A DNA stretch of 64,000 nucleotides from Chloroflexota bacterium (lineage in GTDB: Bacteria > Chloroflexota > UBA11872). The position numbers were made by a program, and so were the translations under genes. The stretch lies in contig JAPOYR010000013.1 of assembly GCA_026706485.1 (NCBI GenBank), positions 62,001-126,000 of the forward strand. Direction: 5' to 3'. The notes under the pieces were generated by a model that was not told where the DNA came from, ran no database searches, and worked only from the letters and a program-made list of their open reading frames with translations. Positions within the stretch are counted from its first letter, which is position 1, and each line of letters starts with the position of its first letter. Shown here piece by piece: positions 1-8,995 of the stretch.

Positions 1-467
1 GCGCTGAGATAGGTGCACAGCACAAGGCTTACCGTCCGGCCGGCGAGCAGCTCGCGCATTCGCTGAACCGGCGGCAAGTAGCGCATGTTGAATCCGGCCA
101 TGCACACGATGCCGCTGTCGCGCACGATGTGGGCCACGGTCTGCGCGTGCTCCAGGGAGTCCGCGGGCGGCTTCTCACAGAATACGGCTACGTCTCGCTC
201 GGCCGCCCGCTCGAACACTTGGCGTCGGATCCCCGGCGGCACGCAGATGAGCACGGCATCCAGCCCGCGCTCCGCGTCGAACATGGCGTCGACCGACGGA
301 TAGGTGCTGGCGCCGGCCCGGCTTGCCAGCTTGGTGGCCTGGGCGTCGTCGGCATCACACACGGCGACGACGCGATTGCCGGGAATGAACTCCAGGTTCG
401 AGTAGTGGCGGGTGCCGATGCTGCCGGCGCCAATGATGCCGATGGCGAGTTCGTCGGATGGCGTCAT
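1..467 (-). CDS. Gfo/Idh/MocA family dehydrogenase (partial, 3' end outside window)
   Basis: This is the N-terminal ~155 residues of an NAD(P)-dependent sugar or inositol dehydrogenase, and the frame runs off the left edge. The start ATG (465-467) is followed by a Rossmann motif GIIGAGSIGTRH. The family EKP motif (FCEKPPADS), whose lysine contributes to catalysis, lies near residue 100, and FNMRYLPP follows. An AGGAGA ribosome site overlaps the stop of the upstream isomerase (gap 9 nt), so the two are cotranscribed. An isomerase/epimerase next to a Gfo/Idh enzyme behind an ABC importer is typical of sugar or cyclitol catabolism. The substrate cannot be read from the sequence. Confidence 0.9.
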   Translation of the reverse strand, partial: MTPSDELAIGIIGAGSIGTRHYSNLEFIPGNRVVAVCDADDAQATKLASRAGASTYPSVDAMFDAERGLDAVLICVPPGIRRQVFERAAERDVAVFCEKPPADSLEHAQTVAHIVRDSGIVCMAGFNMRYLPPVQRMRELLAGRTVSLVLCTYLS

Positions 468-476
468 GTCAGTCTC

Positions 477-1325
477 CTATCCGCGAGGCACGCCGGCTTC
501 GCGAAATGCGCCGTCCAGGGTGGCATAGGCGAACTCGGCGGCGGCCACGGGGAGGTAGGCCGGCTTGTTCCAGACCATGCCACTCACCTCCAGGGTGATG
601 AAGTCGTCCCACCCGGCCTCATGCATGGCCCGCACATAGCCGGTGGTGTCCAAGTCGCCTTGGCCGAGCAGCAGCAGGTCGAGGCTGCCGTCGTCGTAGA
701 CGCGCGTGTCGGTGACGTGGGTATGCCCGGTGATCGGCACCAGCGCCGGAACCGCCTCCTCGACCGTCTCGCCGGCGAGAAAGAAGTGCACCATGTCGAA
801 GTGCAGTTTGACGCGCTCGTGGCCGATCTGCTCGATCAGCCACAGCGCGCGGGTGGTGCGGTCGACGGCGGCTCCGGAGTGGGCCTCGATTGCGAGGTGA
901 AAGCCCTCTCGCTCGGCGAGCTCCCCATACTCCCGGCCCGCCTCGGCCAGCGAGTCGCGGATCTTGAGCCATTCGAAGTCCCGCCCGCCGATCCCGAATG
1001 CCAATACCGGCTCGCGGTCCGGCACGAAGTCTCGCACCAGGCCATTGAGCTCGCGGGCAAATTCGAAGTTCGCGGCATGCTTGGCGGCCTCTGTTTCATG
1101 CACGTGAAGAGCCGTGGCGAACGAGGCCGGCACGCCCATGTCGTGATCGGCGAGCAATCCACGAATGGCCGCGCGTCGGCTCGGAGTCATCGCCTCCGGC
1201 AACGAACCGACGTGGCGCGGCCCAGTGCAAATCTCGACGCCGTCGTAGCCGATGTTCGCCAGGATCGGAATGGCGTCTTCGAGCGTGTGCTTCGGCATGG
1301 CGTAGGTTCCGTAGGCGATCTTCAT
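477..1325 (-). CDS. Sugar phosphate isomerase/epimerase, xylose-isomerase-like TIM barrel
   Basis: A 282-residue protein of the AP-endonuclease-2/xylose isomerase-like TIM-barrel family. I chose the ATG at 1323-1325 (MKIAYGTYAMPKH) because it begins at the first beta strand; the frame is open for 22 more codons of unlikely sequence. Likely metal-binding positions follow the family order: Glu in AIEAH, Asp in HFDMVH, His in GHTHVTD and Glu in TLEVSG. Such enzymes isomerise or epimerise sugars, inosose or keto acids. It lies between a small membrane protein and the Gfo/Idh gene, probably as the penultimate gene of the importer operon. Confidence 0.88.
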   Translation of the reverse strand: MKIAYGTYAMPKHTLEDAIPILANIGYDGVEICTGPRHVGSLPEAMTPSRRAAIRGLLADHDMGVPASFATALHVHETEAAKHAANFEFARELNGLVRDFVPDREPVLAFGIGGRDFEWLKIRDSLAEAGREYGELAEREGFHLAIEAHSGAAVDRTTRALWLIEQIGHERVKLHFDMVHFFLAGETVEEAVPALVPITGHTHVTDTRVYDDGSLDLLLLGQGDLDTTGYVRAMHEAGWDDFITLEVSGMVWNKPAYLPVAAAEFAYATLDGAFREAGVPRG

Positions 1326-1437
1326 GCGCTGAGGCTCCGTGTGCTTGGGCAGGTGGCCCGGTGGCTGCCGTCGCCCCCGAGACGAAGGCAAAGAGGTTGG
1401 CTGGATGTCTTCCGAATTGACGCCGGCAAGCCTCGCA

Positions 1438-1875
1438 TCATGACGCGGTGTGGTTGTTCAGCGGTCGACGCGCCGCGTCCACGAACTCCCGCCAGCCGCT
1501 GGCTTCCCACTCGCGCCGGCGTTCATTGATGCCCTCGATGAGGGTCTCGCGCGTGAATTCGTCGGCGACCAGACGCGTGGTCTCCACGTAGCGGACCAGT
1601 CGGTCGAGCTCGCGGCCGATCGATGAGCGAGCGAGATCTGTCGCGGCCTCGACGTCAGTCGGTGAGTCCGGCGCCCGGCGTAGCTTCGCCGCGCGCTTCC
1701 GATACATTTCGATCCATGGAAGCGGCACTTCGCCCTCATTCACGATGAGCTCGGCGAAACGATGTCGCTCTTCGATCTGGCTTGCCGCCCGCCGAATCAT
1801 CCACAAAGCCCAGAGAATCACGCCCGTGCATACGAGGGCAATGAGCAACGTCAGTGGGACGATCAACTGAAGCAT
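1438..1875 (-). CDS. Small membrane-anchored hypothetical protein
   Basis: A 145-residue protein with one N-terminal transmembrane segment (about residues 4-28, LIVPLTLLIALVCTGVILWALW). The charged cytoplasmic part is predicted helical, rich in Arg and Glu, with possible coiled-coil character in residues 30-130. I recognise no domain. It sits on the same strand 74 nt downstream of the ATPase stop and 112 nt upstream of the isomerase start, so it is probably part of the same transcript. Function unknown. Confidence 0.7.
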   Translation of the reverse strand: MLQLIVPLTLLIALVCTGVILWALWMIRRAASQIEERHRFAELIVNEGEVPLPWIEMYRKRAAKLRRAPDSPTDVEAATDLARSSIGRELDRLVRYVETTRLVADEFTRETLIEGINERRREWEASGWREFVDAARRPLNNHTAS

Positions 1876-1949
1876 GACTACCGGCTATTCGAACCGCCGA
1901 CCCGATTCGCCTCGCCAAACCCGTGCGGCGGGCAGTCGGGCAGGCGGAC

Positions 1950-3026
1950 TCAAGCGGTTACGCCGCGAAGATCGAGCTCCTCGGCAAAGTGACAGGCGGA
2001 TTCATGCCCTTCGCCAACCACGCGCAATTCCGGGGTTTCCTCGCGGCACCGGTCCTGGGCGTAGCGGCAGCGCGGGTGGAAGTAGCATCCGCTCGGCGGG
2101 TCCGCCGGGTCGGCCACCTCGCCCTCAAGCGTAATCTCTTCCAGCTTCCGCTTGGGGTCGGGTAGAGGCACCGCGGACATGAGGGCCTCGGTGTAGGGAT
2201 GCTTCGGGTTGCTGAAGAGCTCTTCCGTAGAAGCGTGCTCGACGACCTTCCCGACGTACATCACGGCGACCTCATCGGAGATGTGCTCGACGACGCTCAG
2301 GTCATGCGCGATGAACAGATAGGCAATGCCGAACTCTTCCTGCAACTCTTCCAACAGGTTGATGATCTGCGCCTGGACCGAGACGTCCAGCGCCGAGACG
2401 GCTTCGTCGCAGATGATGACCTTCGGGTTCAAGGCCAGGGCGCGCGCGATGCCGATGCGCTGACGCTGCCCGCCACTGAACGCGTGTGGATATCGCTTGA
2501 GGTAGCGGATGTCGAGGCCTACGACCTCGAGTAGCTCGCTGACCCGAGTCTCGAGCTCACGGCCTCGCGCCACGTTGTGAATCCGCAGCGGCTCGCCCAC
2601 GATGTCCAGCACGGTCTTTCGAGGGTCGAGGCTGGAATACGGGTCTTGGAAGACCATTTGCAGGTTGCGACGGTACTCGCGCAACTCGCGCGAGCCCAAC
2701 TCCGTCAGCTCGGTGTCTTGGTTGTCGACATGCATGCGAACGCTGCCGTCGGTTGGCTCGATGGCGCGGACCACGCAACGGCCGAGCGTGGTCTTGCCGC
2801 AGCCCGATTCGCCGACGAGCCCGAGCGTTTTCCCCTCGGCGATCGAAAGGCTGACGTCGTCAACGGCCCGGACGTAGCCAACGACCCGCCGCAGCAGTCC
2901 CTTCTCGATAGGGAAGTACTTCTTGAGCCCCTCGATCTCGAGAATGGTGTTGGCGGCCTGCCCGTTGGATGTCTCAGTCGACATGGGCTGGGTTGAGTCG
3001 CTCTGCATCTCTTGCTCGCTACTCAT
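1950..3026 (-). CDS. oppF: Oligopeptide/dipeptide ABC transporter ATP-binding protein, OppF/DppF type
   Basis: One of two ATPases powering an oligopeptide-type (PepT family) importer. Visible motifs are Walker [11 protein letters not shown]-loop FQDP, signature FSGGQRQR, Walker B VIICDEA and switch His in IAHDLS. The C-terminal oligo_HPY extension has a cysteine cluster ([16 protein letters not shown]), in some homologues an iron-sulfur site. I chose ATG 3024-3026, whose ATGAGTAG overlaps the OppD stop by 8 nt; a GTG three codons earlier is possible. It is the last transporter gene of the operon. Despite the name, relatives also import oligosaccharides and glycosides, which the neighbouring sugar enzymes would fit. 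Confidence 0.93.
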   Translation of the reverse strand: MSSEQEMQSDSTQPMSTETSNGQAANTILEIEGLKKYFPIEKGLLRRVVGYVRAVDDVSLSIAEGKTLGLVGESGCGKTTLGRCVVRAIEPTDGSVRMHVDNQDTELTELGSRELREYRRNLQMVFQDPYSSLDPRKTVLDIVGEPLRIHNVARGRELETRVSELLEVVGLDIRYLKRYPHAFSGGQRQRIGIARALALNPKVIICDEAVSALDVSVQAQIINLLEELQEEFGIAYLFIAHDLSVVEHISDEVAVMYVGKVVEHASTEELFSNPKHPYTEALMSAVPLPDPKRKLEEITLEGEVADPADPPSGCYFHPRCRYAQDRCREETPELRVVGEGHESACHFAEELDLRGVTA

Positions 3027-4056
3027 AGAGCACACACCGTACGTGGTGGCCCGGCGACGTCTCGATCATTGCTGGCACGTCGGCGTCGCAGCGGCCGGGG
3101 ATGAATTTGGGGCAGCGAGAGGCAAAGCCGCATTCCGCCGGCGGATTCAGCGGCACCGGCACCGTGCCGGCGATCGAGCTCAGCCGCTCGCCCCGCGTCA
3201 AGCCGATGCGTGGGATCGACTCCATGAGGGCCTGCGTGTATGGGTGCTGCGGTTCGCCGAAGATGGTTTCGACCGAGCCCTGCTCGACGACGCGCCCGAG
3301 GTACATCACGATCATCTGGTCGGCCATGTTCGCGATCACGCCAAGGTTGTGCGTGATGAACATGATCGACATGCCCATTTCCTTCTGCAGGTCCTGCATC
3401 AGGCGGAGAATCTGGGCCTGGATCGTCACGTCCAGCGCGGTCGTGGGCTCGTCGGCAATCAGCAGCTTGGGTCGCAGCACCAGCGCCATGGCGATCATGG
3501 CTCGCTGTCGCATTCCGCCGGAAAGCTCGTGCGGCAGCGCGTCGACCCGCCGTTCGGCTTCCGGAATGCCCACCTGGCTCAGGACCTCGATGGCACGCTC
3601 GCGGGCAGCCTGCTTCGAAACGTTCTCGTGCACCAGGATGGCTTCCATGATCTGGTTGCCAACGCTGTGGACGGGCGAGAAGGCCGTCATCGGCTCCTGG
3701 AAGATCATGGCGATGTCGCGCCCGCGAACGTCACGAATCTCCCGGCCGGATGGATGGAGCGACGCGAGATCAACGGTTTCGCCGTTGCGCCGCAACCAGA
3801 TGTTGCCTTCGGTTTCGCCGGGCTTGGGCACGATCCGGAGAATCGATTGACCCGTCACGCTCTTACCACAGCCGGACTCGCCGACGATTCCGAGCGTTTC
3901 GTTGCGCCGAACGGCGAACGAGACGCCGTCAACGGCCTTCAGCGTTCCTTCATCCAGCTCGAAGTACGTTCGGACGTCGTTCAACTCGAGGATGACGTCT
4001 TCGTCCGTGAGCGCCTCTGATTCGGGCGCGGCGACGGGTGCTTGTTCTTCTGTCAT
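3019..4056 (-). CDS. oppD: Oligopeptide/dipeptide ABC transporter ATP-binding protein, OppD/DppD type
   Basis: A 345-residue ATPase partner of the OppF-type protein. Motifs are Walker [12 protein letters not shown]-loop [10 protein letters not shown], signature LSGGMRQR, Walker [13 protein letters not shown] and switch His in ITHNLG. The C-terminal oligo_HPY region has cysteines ([15 protein letters not shown]). The start ATG is 7 nt downstream of the OppC stop, and its 3' end overlaps the next ATPase, so translation is probably coupled. Energises import across the cytoplasmic membrane. Confidence 0.93.
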   Translation of the reverse strand: MTEEQAPVAAPESEALTDEDVILELNDVRTYFELDEGTLKAVDGVSFAVRRNETLGIVGESGCGKSVTGQSILRIVPKPGETEGNIWLRRNGETVDLASLHPSGREIRDVRGRDIAMIFQEPMTAFSPVHSVGNQIMEAILVHENVSKQAARERAIEVLSQVGIPEAERRVDALPHELSGGMRQRAMIAMALVLRPKLLIADEPTTALDVTIQAQILRLMQDLQKEMGMSIMFITHNLGVIANMADQMIVMYLGRVVEQGSVETIFGEPQHPYTQALMESIPRIGLTRGERLSSIAGTVPVPLNPPAECGFASRCPKFIPGRCDADVPAMIETSPGHHVRCVLYE

Positions 4057-4063
4057 GGCTCGC

Positions 4064-5203
4064 CTATCGGTACGGGTCTGCGGCGTCCCGCAGGCCGTCG
4101 CCCAGGAAGTTGAAGAGGAACACCGCGATGATTACGAAGAGCCCCGGAATCATCAGCCAGGGGAAGACCGCGATCACGCTTACGTTTTGCGCGTCCTGCA
4201 TGAGCGTGCCCCAACTCACGGCGGGAGCGCGGATGCCCAGGCGCAGGAAGCTCAGTGTCGTTTCAGCCAGGATCATGCTCGGCACTTGCAGCGTGAGGTG
4301 CACGATCAAGTAGCTCATGAAGCCGGGCACCAAGTGGTCGAATAGCACGCGCATGTTGCCGGCGCCGGCTACCCGGGCTGCCATTACATAGTCGTTCTCG
4401 CGCAGCTCGAGGATCTTGCCGCGCACGACGCGGGCCAAGCCGGCCCAACCGACCACCGAGAGCACGATGGTGATGGCGAAGTAGGTCTGCAGCGGCGACC
4501 AAGTGATGGGCACCGCGGCGCTCAGTGACATCCAGAGCGGAATTGTGGGGACCGAAATTACAAACTCGATGAACCGCTGGATCAGCAGGTCAACCGTGCC
4601 GCCGAAATAGCCCGAGATTCCACCGATGATGACTCCCAGCACAAAGCTGAGGATCACGCCCACCAGTCCGATTGAAAGGCTGATGCGGGCCGCGGAAAGG
4701 GTGCGCGAGAAGACATCGCGTCCCAGCTCATCGGTGCCGAAGAGGTGGATGGTCGTCTCCTCGACGCCGAAGAAATGCCGGTCCCATTCAAACAGGCCCC
4801 AGAACTTGTAGGGCGCGCCTTGGGTGAAAAGGCCGATGGGGTGGACGAGCTCGGGGTCCTCTACAAACGTCCGTTTGAACGACTGCGGATCGACAAGGGC
4901 CTGGGTGCCGTACACGAACGGCATTTGCCAAGTCCCGCTGGCGTCGATCACATGAATTCGAGTCGGCGGCGAGGACAGCTTGTCGTGCCGATCTGTGAAG
5001 TCGTAGGGGATCCAGAAGTCGTAGGTGATGGCAAAGAAGTAGCCAAGGAGCAGCAGGACGCCGCTGGCGTAGCCCAGGCGGTGGCGGCGGAACTTCCGCC
5101 ACATGAGCTGCCACTGCGAGGCGACGTAATACTGCTCTTCCTCGGTGAACTCACGGACTGAGACGCCGGATCCGGTGGTGGGTTCGAGTGAAGTTGTAGC
5201 CAT
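4064..5203 (-). CDS. oppC: Oligopeptide ABC transporter permease, OppC type
   Basis: A 379-residue inner-membrane permease. It has an N-terminal cytoplasmic/first-helix section (LGYASGVLLLLGYFFAITYDF) and a long periplasm-facing insert (about residues 70-165), then five more helices. The EAA loop is recognisable (DYVMAARVAGAGNMRVLFDHLVPG), as is the FGTDELGRDVFSR motif typical of DppC/OppC. The insert between helices 1 and 2 is longer than in E. coli OppC (about 300 aa in total), as in several Chloroflexota and archaeal relatives. It starts 3 nt after the OppB stop. Confidence 0.92.
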   Translation of the reverse strand: MATTSLEPTTGSGVSVREFTEEEQYYVASQWQLMWRKFRRHRLGYASGVLLLLGYFFAITYDFWIPYDFTDRHDKLSSPPTRIHVIDASGTWQMPFVYGTQALVDPQSFKRTFVEDPELVHPIGLFTQGAPYKFWGLFEWDRHFFGVEETTIHLFGTDELGRDVFSRTLSAARISLSIGLVGVILSFVLGVIIGGISGYFGGTVDLLIQRFIEFVISVPTIPLWMSLSAAVPITWSPLQTYFAITIVLSVVGWAGLARVVRGKILELRENDYVMAARVAGAGNMRVLFDHLVPGFMSYLIVHLTLQVPSMILAETTLSFLRLGIRAPAVSWGTLMQDAQNVSVIAVFPWLMIPGLFVIIAVFLFNFLGDGLRDAADPYR

Positions 5204-5206
5204 AAG

Positions 5207-6217
5207 CTAGGCCGCCACGGCACGCTCTTGGCGAATCCGCGGATCCACCAGCGCCAATAGGATGTCGGAAAGGAATGTTCCAAAGATCACGAGGGCCCCT
5301 TCAACCATGACGATGCTGCCGGCCAGGAACATGTCCTGGGCCCGCAGCGCCGTCAGCAGCACGGGCCCGGTCATTGGCAAACTCAGGACGATGGCGACGA
5401 TGGCATTGCCGCCGAAGATGCCCGGCAGGATGTAAGCAGTGCTGCTCACGATGGGGTTGAGCGCCAGACGCACCGGGTACTTGAAGAGCAGCTTGCGCTC
5501 GGACACGCCGCGCGCGCGGGCGGTGATCACGTACTGCTTGCCAAGCTCGTCGAGCAGCACGCCCCGCATCACCCGCATGGTGCTGGCAGTGCCGGCAGTG
5601 CCGAGCACTACCACAGGCACGATGAGGTGCTGGAGCATGTCGATGACTTTCTCGACCGACCAATCAGCCAGCGCATACTCGGGCGAAAACAGGCCGCCAG
5701 CCGTGATGTCGAAATACTTGAACAGCAGGTACATCAAGAGCAATGCCAGCATGAAGTTTGGAACCGCTAAGCCGATGAAGCCCACGGCGGTGAAGAAGTA
5801 GTCGCCGGGCCGATACTGATGCGTGGCCGAGTAGATGCCGATCGGGATGGCCACCGCAAAGGTGAAGATCAGCGCCAGCGTGGACAGGATGACCGTGAAG
5901 GGCAGGACCTCGGCCAGAATCTTCGTCACCGGCTGCTCGGCGGCGCGCCAGCTGCCGAATGAGCGGCCCAGGTCGCCGACCACAAAGCGGCCGGCCCAGT
6001 AGAAATACTGCTCGATGGGTGTGCGGTCGAGGCCGTAGTAGAGCTTGAGAGACTCGATTTCCTCGCGCTCGAGGAACGTGCCGGCCTGCTCCTGGCCGGC
6101 GATGTAGTTAGTGAGGAAGTCGCCCGGCGGAAGCTGGATGACGATAAAGACCACGACGCTCAACAGCCACCATCCGACGACCATGAATAGGAACCGTCGG
6201 ACCAGATATGCCCTCAT
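5207..6217 (-). CDS. oppB: Oligopeptide ABC transporter permease, OppB type
   Basis: A 336-residue permease with an N-terminal signal-anchor helix (MRAYLVRRFLFMVVGWWLLSV), the PPGDF motif after helix 1, a YGLDRTPIEQYFYW segment and an EAA loop (QYVITARARGVSERKLLFKYPVRLALNP). It forms the transmembrane pore with the OppC-type protein. It follows the binding protein gene after a 158-nt gap that contains a strong hairpin, and it is tightly linked to the other permease. Confidence 0.93.
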   Translation of the reverse strand: MRAYLVRRFLFMVVGWWLLSVVVFIVIQLPPGDFLTNYIAGQEQAGTFLEREEIESLKLYYGLDRTPIEQYFYWAGRFVVGDLGRSFGSWRAAEQPVTKILAEVLPFTVILSTLALIFTFAVAIPIGIYSATHQYRPGDYFFTAVGFIGLAVPNFMLALLLMYLLFKYFDITAGGLFSPEYALADWSVEKVIDMLQHLIVPVVVLGTAGTASTMRVMRGVLLDELGKQYVITARARGVSERKLLFKYPVRLALNPIVSSTAYILPGIFGGNAIVAIVLSLPMTGPVLLTALRAQDMFLAGSIVMVEGALVIFGTFLSDILLALVDPRIRQERAVAA

Positions 6218-6323
6218 GCGTTGCGTCCCTCTCTGACGCCCAACCTCAACTCGCCAGTATCGTCCTCGGTCCGGTCAGGTCGCGGTGCCCGCTACCGTAG
6301 CGCACATTCCACGACCGTTGCCA

Positions 6324-6359
6324 CCGGGAGCCGCCGACCGGATGGCCGGCGGCTCCCGG
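6324..6359 (-). terminator. Intercistronic hairpin between binding protein and permease genes
   Basis: Perfect 13-bp inverted repeat: arm 6324-6336 pairs with 6347-6359 around a 10-nt loop, all G/C-rich. No T-run follows on the minus strand, so it is not a classical intrinsic terminator. In binding-protein transporters, hairpins at this position commonly protect the upstream mRNA or partly terminate transcription, giving excess binding protein over permease. That role is inferred here. Confidence 0.6.
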
Positions 6360-6375
6360 CGACCTTAGGTCGCGA

Positions 6376-8487
6376 CTATGCGTCCGGGATGAACCACTGG
6401 AACGCGCGATAGGGCTTCGTGAAGTTGGCCCCAGCGCCGAACCACAGGTTCTCCTCGTCGTCCGGGAAGTTCTTCACCCGGTTGTTGATGATCACCGGCT
6501 GCGGGGCAAGCCCCACGGTGCCGATCACCGTCAACTGCTCCGCCTGCCACCCGAAGTACTGCCGACCGAGGTCGTCGTACTCCGCAGTGCCGGGCGCAGC
6601 CAGCTGCCAGGCGAACTTCAGGTCGGCGTTGGCCTTGATCTCCGCCGGCGGCTCCGCGCCCTCGGCGCCGTCGGTGGCGAACCATCGCGTCCAACCGCCG
6701 GCCCAGACGGCTCGCTTGCCCTTGTAGCCCCAGACCCACGGGACCCAGCGGGTGAAGTACCCGGCGGCTTCCGTGTGCTCGGTCCCGATCATGATCTCGG
6801 TGAGCTGGTCCAAGCGCTCCTCGTACAGCGGGCGCTCCATCTGGTTCCACTGGGTGTCGAGACCGACGTCACGCCAGTTCTCGGCCACCAGCTCGGCGAT
6901 CGCGTCCTTCGGGCCTTCCTGGTCACCGATCTCGAAGATCAGCGTCAGGCGCTCACCGTCCGGTCGCAGTCGCCAGCCTTCGCCGTCGCGCTGGTCGAGG
7001 CCGATGCCATCGAGCAGCTCGTTGGCCTTGGCCGGGTCGAACTCGGTGTGGATCGTGCCCCAGTGGTCCTCGTAGAACGTGTAGCTCGGGAGGATGGTCC
7101 CCTGGAACGGCGTTGCCAGACCGAAGAACACCGCGTCGTTGATGGCGTCACGGTCGATGGCCACTGACAGCGCGATGCGGAAGTCGAGCTCCTGGAAGAT
7201 CTCGGCAACCGCCGCGTCCTTGTACGTCCAGTTGGGCTGGAGCGCCAAGGCCGAGCTTCGGAGCGCCTTGCTGATCAGCGTCCGATAGTTGCCCGAGCCC
7301 TCGTTGTCGCGGTACAGCGGCATGTTGTTGAAGTCGAGCTCGAACTGCCCGAAGTCCAACGATCCCGCCGTAATGCGGATCTGGTAGACCTCTTTGTCCG
7401 ACAGCAACTCGTAGTTCAGACCGTCCACGTAGGGAAGCTGGTTCCCCTCGGTGTCGACGATGTGGTAGTACGGGTTGCGGTCGAGCGACGCGCGGTCCGC
7501 CGAGTGGGCCGTCAGCGTCCACGGCGCCAGCACCGGGCGGTTCACCGCATGCTCGGTAAACCAGGTCTGGTGCGCGCCCCAGCGCATCTTGGCCTTGAAG
7601 AGCTGCGTCCAGTCGTCGAACCCCTCGTCGGTCGCCATCTTCGGGGCGTCCGCGTTGAAGTCCGCGTGGTACTGCTCCATGTAGTGCGAGGACAGGTAGA
7701 ACCCGCGCTCGCTACCACCACGGCCCAGCCGGTCCAGCAGGATCGGCACGGGGTCCGGATAGGAGATCTCCACCGTCAGCTCGTCGGGCGTCTCGACCTT
7801 CGGCGGCTTGCCGTTGATCTTCGGGCCCGGGCCGGACGGCGAAAGCTCTTCATTCACCATGTAGTTGTCGAAGTGCCACTGGAAGTTGGCGGACGTGAAC
7901 GGCGCCCCGTCCGACCACTTGTGGCCCTTGCGCAACTCGTAGACAACGGTGGTGCCGTCGGAGCTCACGTGGTGGCTCTTGACGGCGTCGTTGACCAGCG
8001 CGGTGCCCTCCATGTTGTAGGCCACGGCGTCGGTGCGGTTGGCGTTGCCAATGTCCACCGAAATCGCCACGCTGGCCCAGTTGGTGCGGCCACCGTAGTT
8101 GCCGATCGCTTCCCACGGCTGCCAGATCAGCGGCTCGTCGGGCAGGCGCTCTTCAACCGGCGGAAGCTCGCCTGCGGCAACCATGTCGGCCAGCGCCGGC
8201 GCTTCCTTGTAGTCCTTGCCGAGTTCATACGTCATGCCCGTGTTTCGGTCGTGCTCGGGCATCGCCATGACTTCGGCCGGGGCCTCCGTCGGAGCGGCCG
8301 TCGGCGCCTCGGTCATGGCGGCAGTCGGGGCGGCTGTGGGCGCGGCAGTCGGAGCCGGCGTTGCCGGCGCCGCGGTCGCCTCGGCTACCTCTTCGGCCTC
8401 ACCACAAGCGGCCAGGACGCCAACTGCGGCGGCTCCGGCCGTGACGGCGAGCATTCGCCGTCTACTTAGCAACAGGTCCTTCGTCAT
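6376..8487 (-). CDS. ABC transporter substrate-binding lipoprotein, family 5, Tat-exported
   Basis: A 703-residue solute-binding protein (SBP_bac_5/DppA-like), larger than the usual 500-600 aa. ATG 8485-8487 has a good ribosome site (GGGGGAGAGG). The N-terminus has a twin-arginine signal (SRRRMLAVTAG) followed by a lipobox LAAC with Cys28. A low-complexity Ala/Pro/Thr linker follows (about residues 30-75, units of APTAAPT). The mature domain shows family features such as YELRKGHKWSDGAPFTSANFQWHF. It captures oligopeptides or, given the neighbours, possibly oligosaccharides outside the membrane for the OppBCDF-type permease. First gene of the operon. Confidence 0.92.
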   Translation of the reverse strand: MTKDLLLSRRRMLAVTAGAAAVGVLAACGEAEEVAEATAAPATPAPTAAPTAAPTAAMTEAPTAAPTEAPAEVMAMPEHDRNTGMTYELGKDYKEAPALADMVAAGELPPVEERLPDEPLIWQPWEAIGNYGGRTNWASVAISVDIGNANRTDAVAYNMEGTALVNDAVKSHHVSSDGTTVVYELRKGHKWSDGAPFTSANFQWHFDNYMVNEELSPSGPGPKINGKPPKVETPDELTVEISYPDPVPILLDRLGRGGSERGFYLSSHYMEQYHADFNADAPKMATDEGFDDWTQLFKAKMRWGAHQTWFTEHAVNRPVLAPWTLTAHSADRASLDRNPYYHIVDTEGNQLPYVDGLNYELLSDKEVYQIRITAGSLDFGQFELDFNNMPLYRDNEGSGNYRTLISKALRSSALALQPNWTYKDAAVAEIFQELDFRIALSVAIDRDAINDAVFFGLATPFQGTILPSYTFYEDHWGTIHTEFDPAKANELLDGIGLDQRDGEGWRLRPDGERLTLIFEIGDQEGPKDAIAELVAENWRDVGLDTQWNQMERPLYEERLDQLTEIMIGTEHTEAAGYFTRWVPWVWGYKGKRAVWAGGWTRWFATDGAEGAEPPAEIKANADLKFAWQLAAPGTAEYDDLGRQYFGWQAEQLTVIGTVGLAPQPVIINNRVKNFPDDEENLWFGAGANFTKPYRAFQWFIPDA

Positions 8488-8995
8488 CCTCTCCCCCTTC
8501 TGGTCTCTACGGTCCCTTGGCGACACTCCGGCCGCCGATTCGGCGCTCAGCGTGGCGCCAACGAACAACTGACGCACGCATGTCCTCTGCTCCCACGCGC
8601 GCCGAATCTAGAGATACGCGAACTTGCCACAGTCTGAATGGATGGCGTCGCGAACATCACGCCGAATATTGCCATATGCATCCGGCGCTGTCTGCCCCCC
8701 ACTCGCGCGCCCGTGGCCACGAGCGCGCTACCGTCGAACTCCACCTGCTGGAAAAGCCTCCCTAGCGCTCGCAGCAGATGCTGCTTACGCAGCGGCCCAA
8801 CCGGCCCGTTGGCGGTTCGGGTGCCGACGATACCCCTAAGCGAATTCGCATGTCAACGGCGCGGGACGGGGCGGCGGCTTTCCGCGCGCCCCAGGCCTCG
8901 CGGCAGTATTTCCCGCTCCGCCGATCACTCGCGCTGCCGGGAATTGGCGAGTAGCATGCCGCGGTACCGCCTGCCCCCGCACGGTGGCTTGCCGC
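8488..8995. other. Divergent intergenic region (508 nt), no gene seen
   Basis: It separates the minus-strand importer operon from the plus-strand GH42-like gene and must hold promoters for both. The best minus-strand candidate is TTGACA (8856-8851) with TATCGT 18 nt further on (8832-8827). That would give a 5' leader of about 340 nt, so I treat it as weak. A loose inverted repeat lies around 8661-8687. I see no confident plus-strand promoter. Confidence 0.4.

Noticed and set aside
129-1529. Long plus-strand open frame (466 codons) opposite the isomerase
   Set aside because: Antisense of genes with clear family motifs; its translation is low-complexity Arg/Gly/Val typical of GC-rich shadow frames.
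2923-4020. Plus-strand open frame opposite the OppD-type ATPase
   Set aside because: Shadow of an unmistakable ABC ATPase with all motifs.
8318-8400. CRISPR-like or regulatory tandem repeat
   Set aside because: It is the in-frame APTAAPT linker of the binding lipoprotein, low-complexity coding sequence.
7462-8469. Plus-strand open frame opposite the binding protein
   Set aside because: Shadow; Arg/Val/Gly-rich with no domain, while the minus strand has a Tat lipoprotein.
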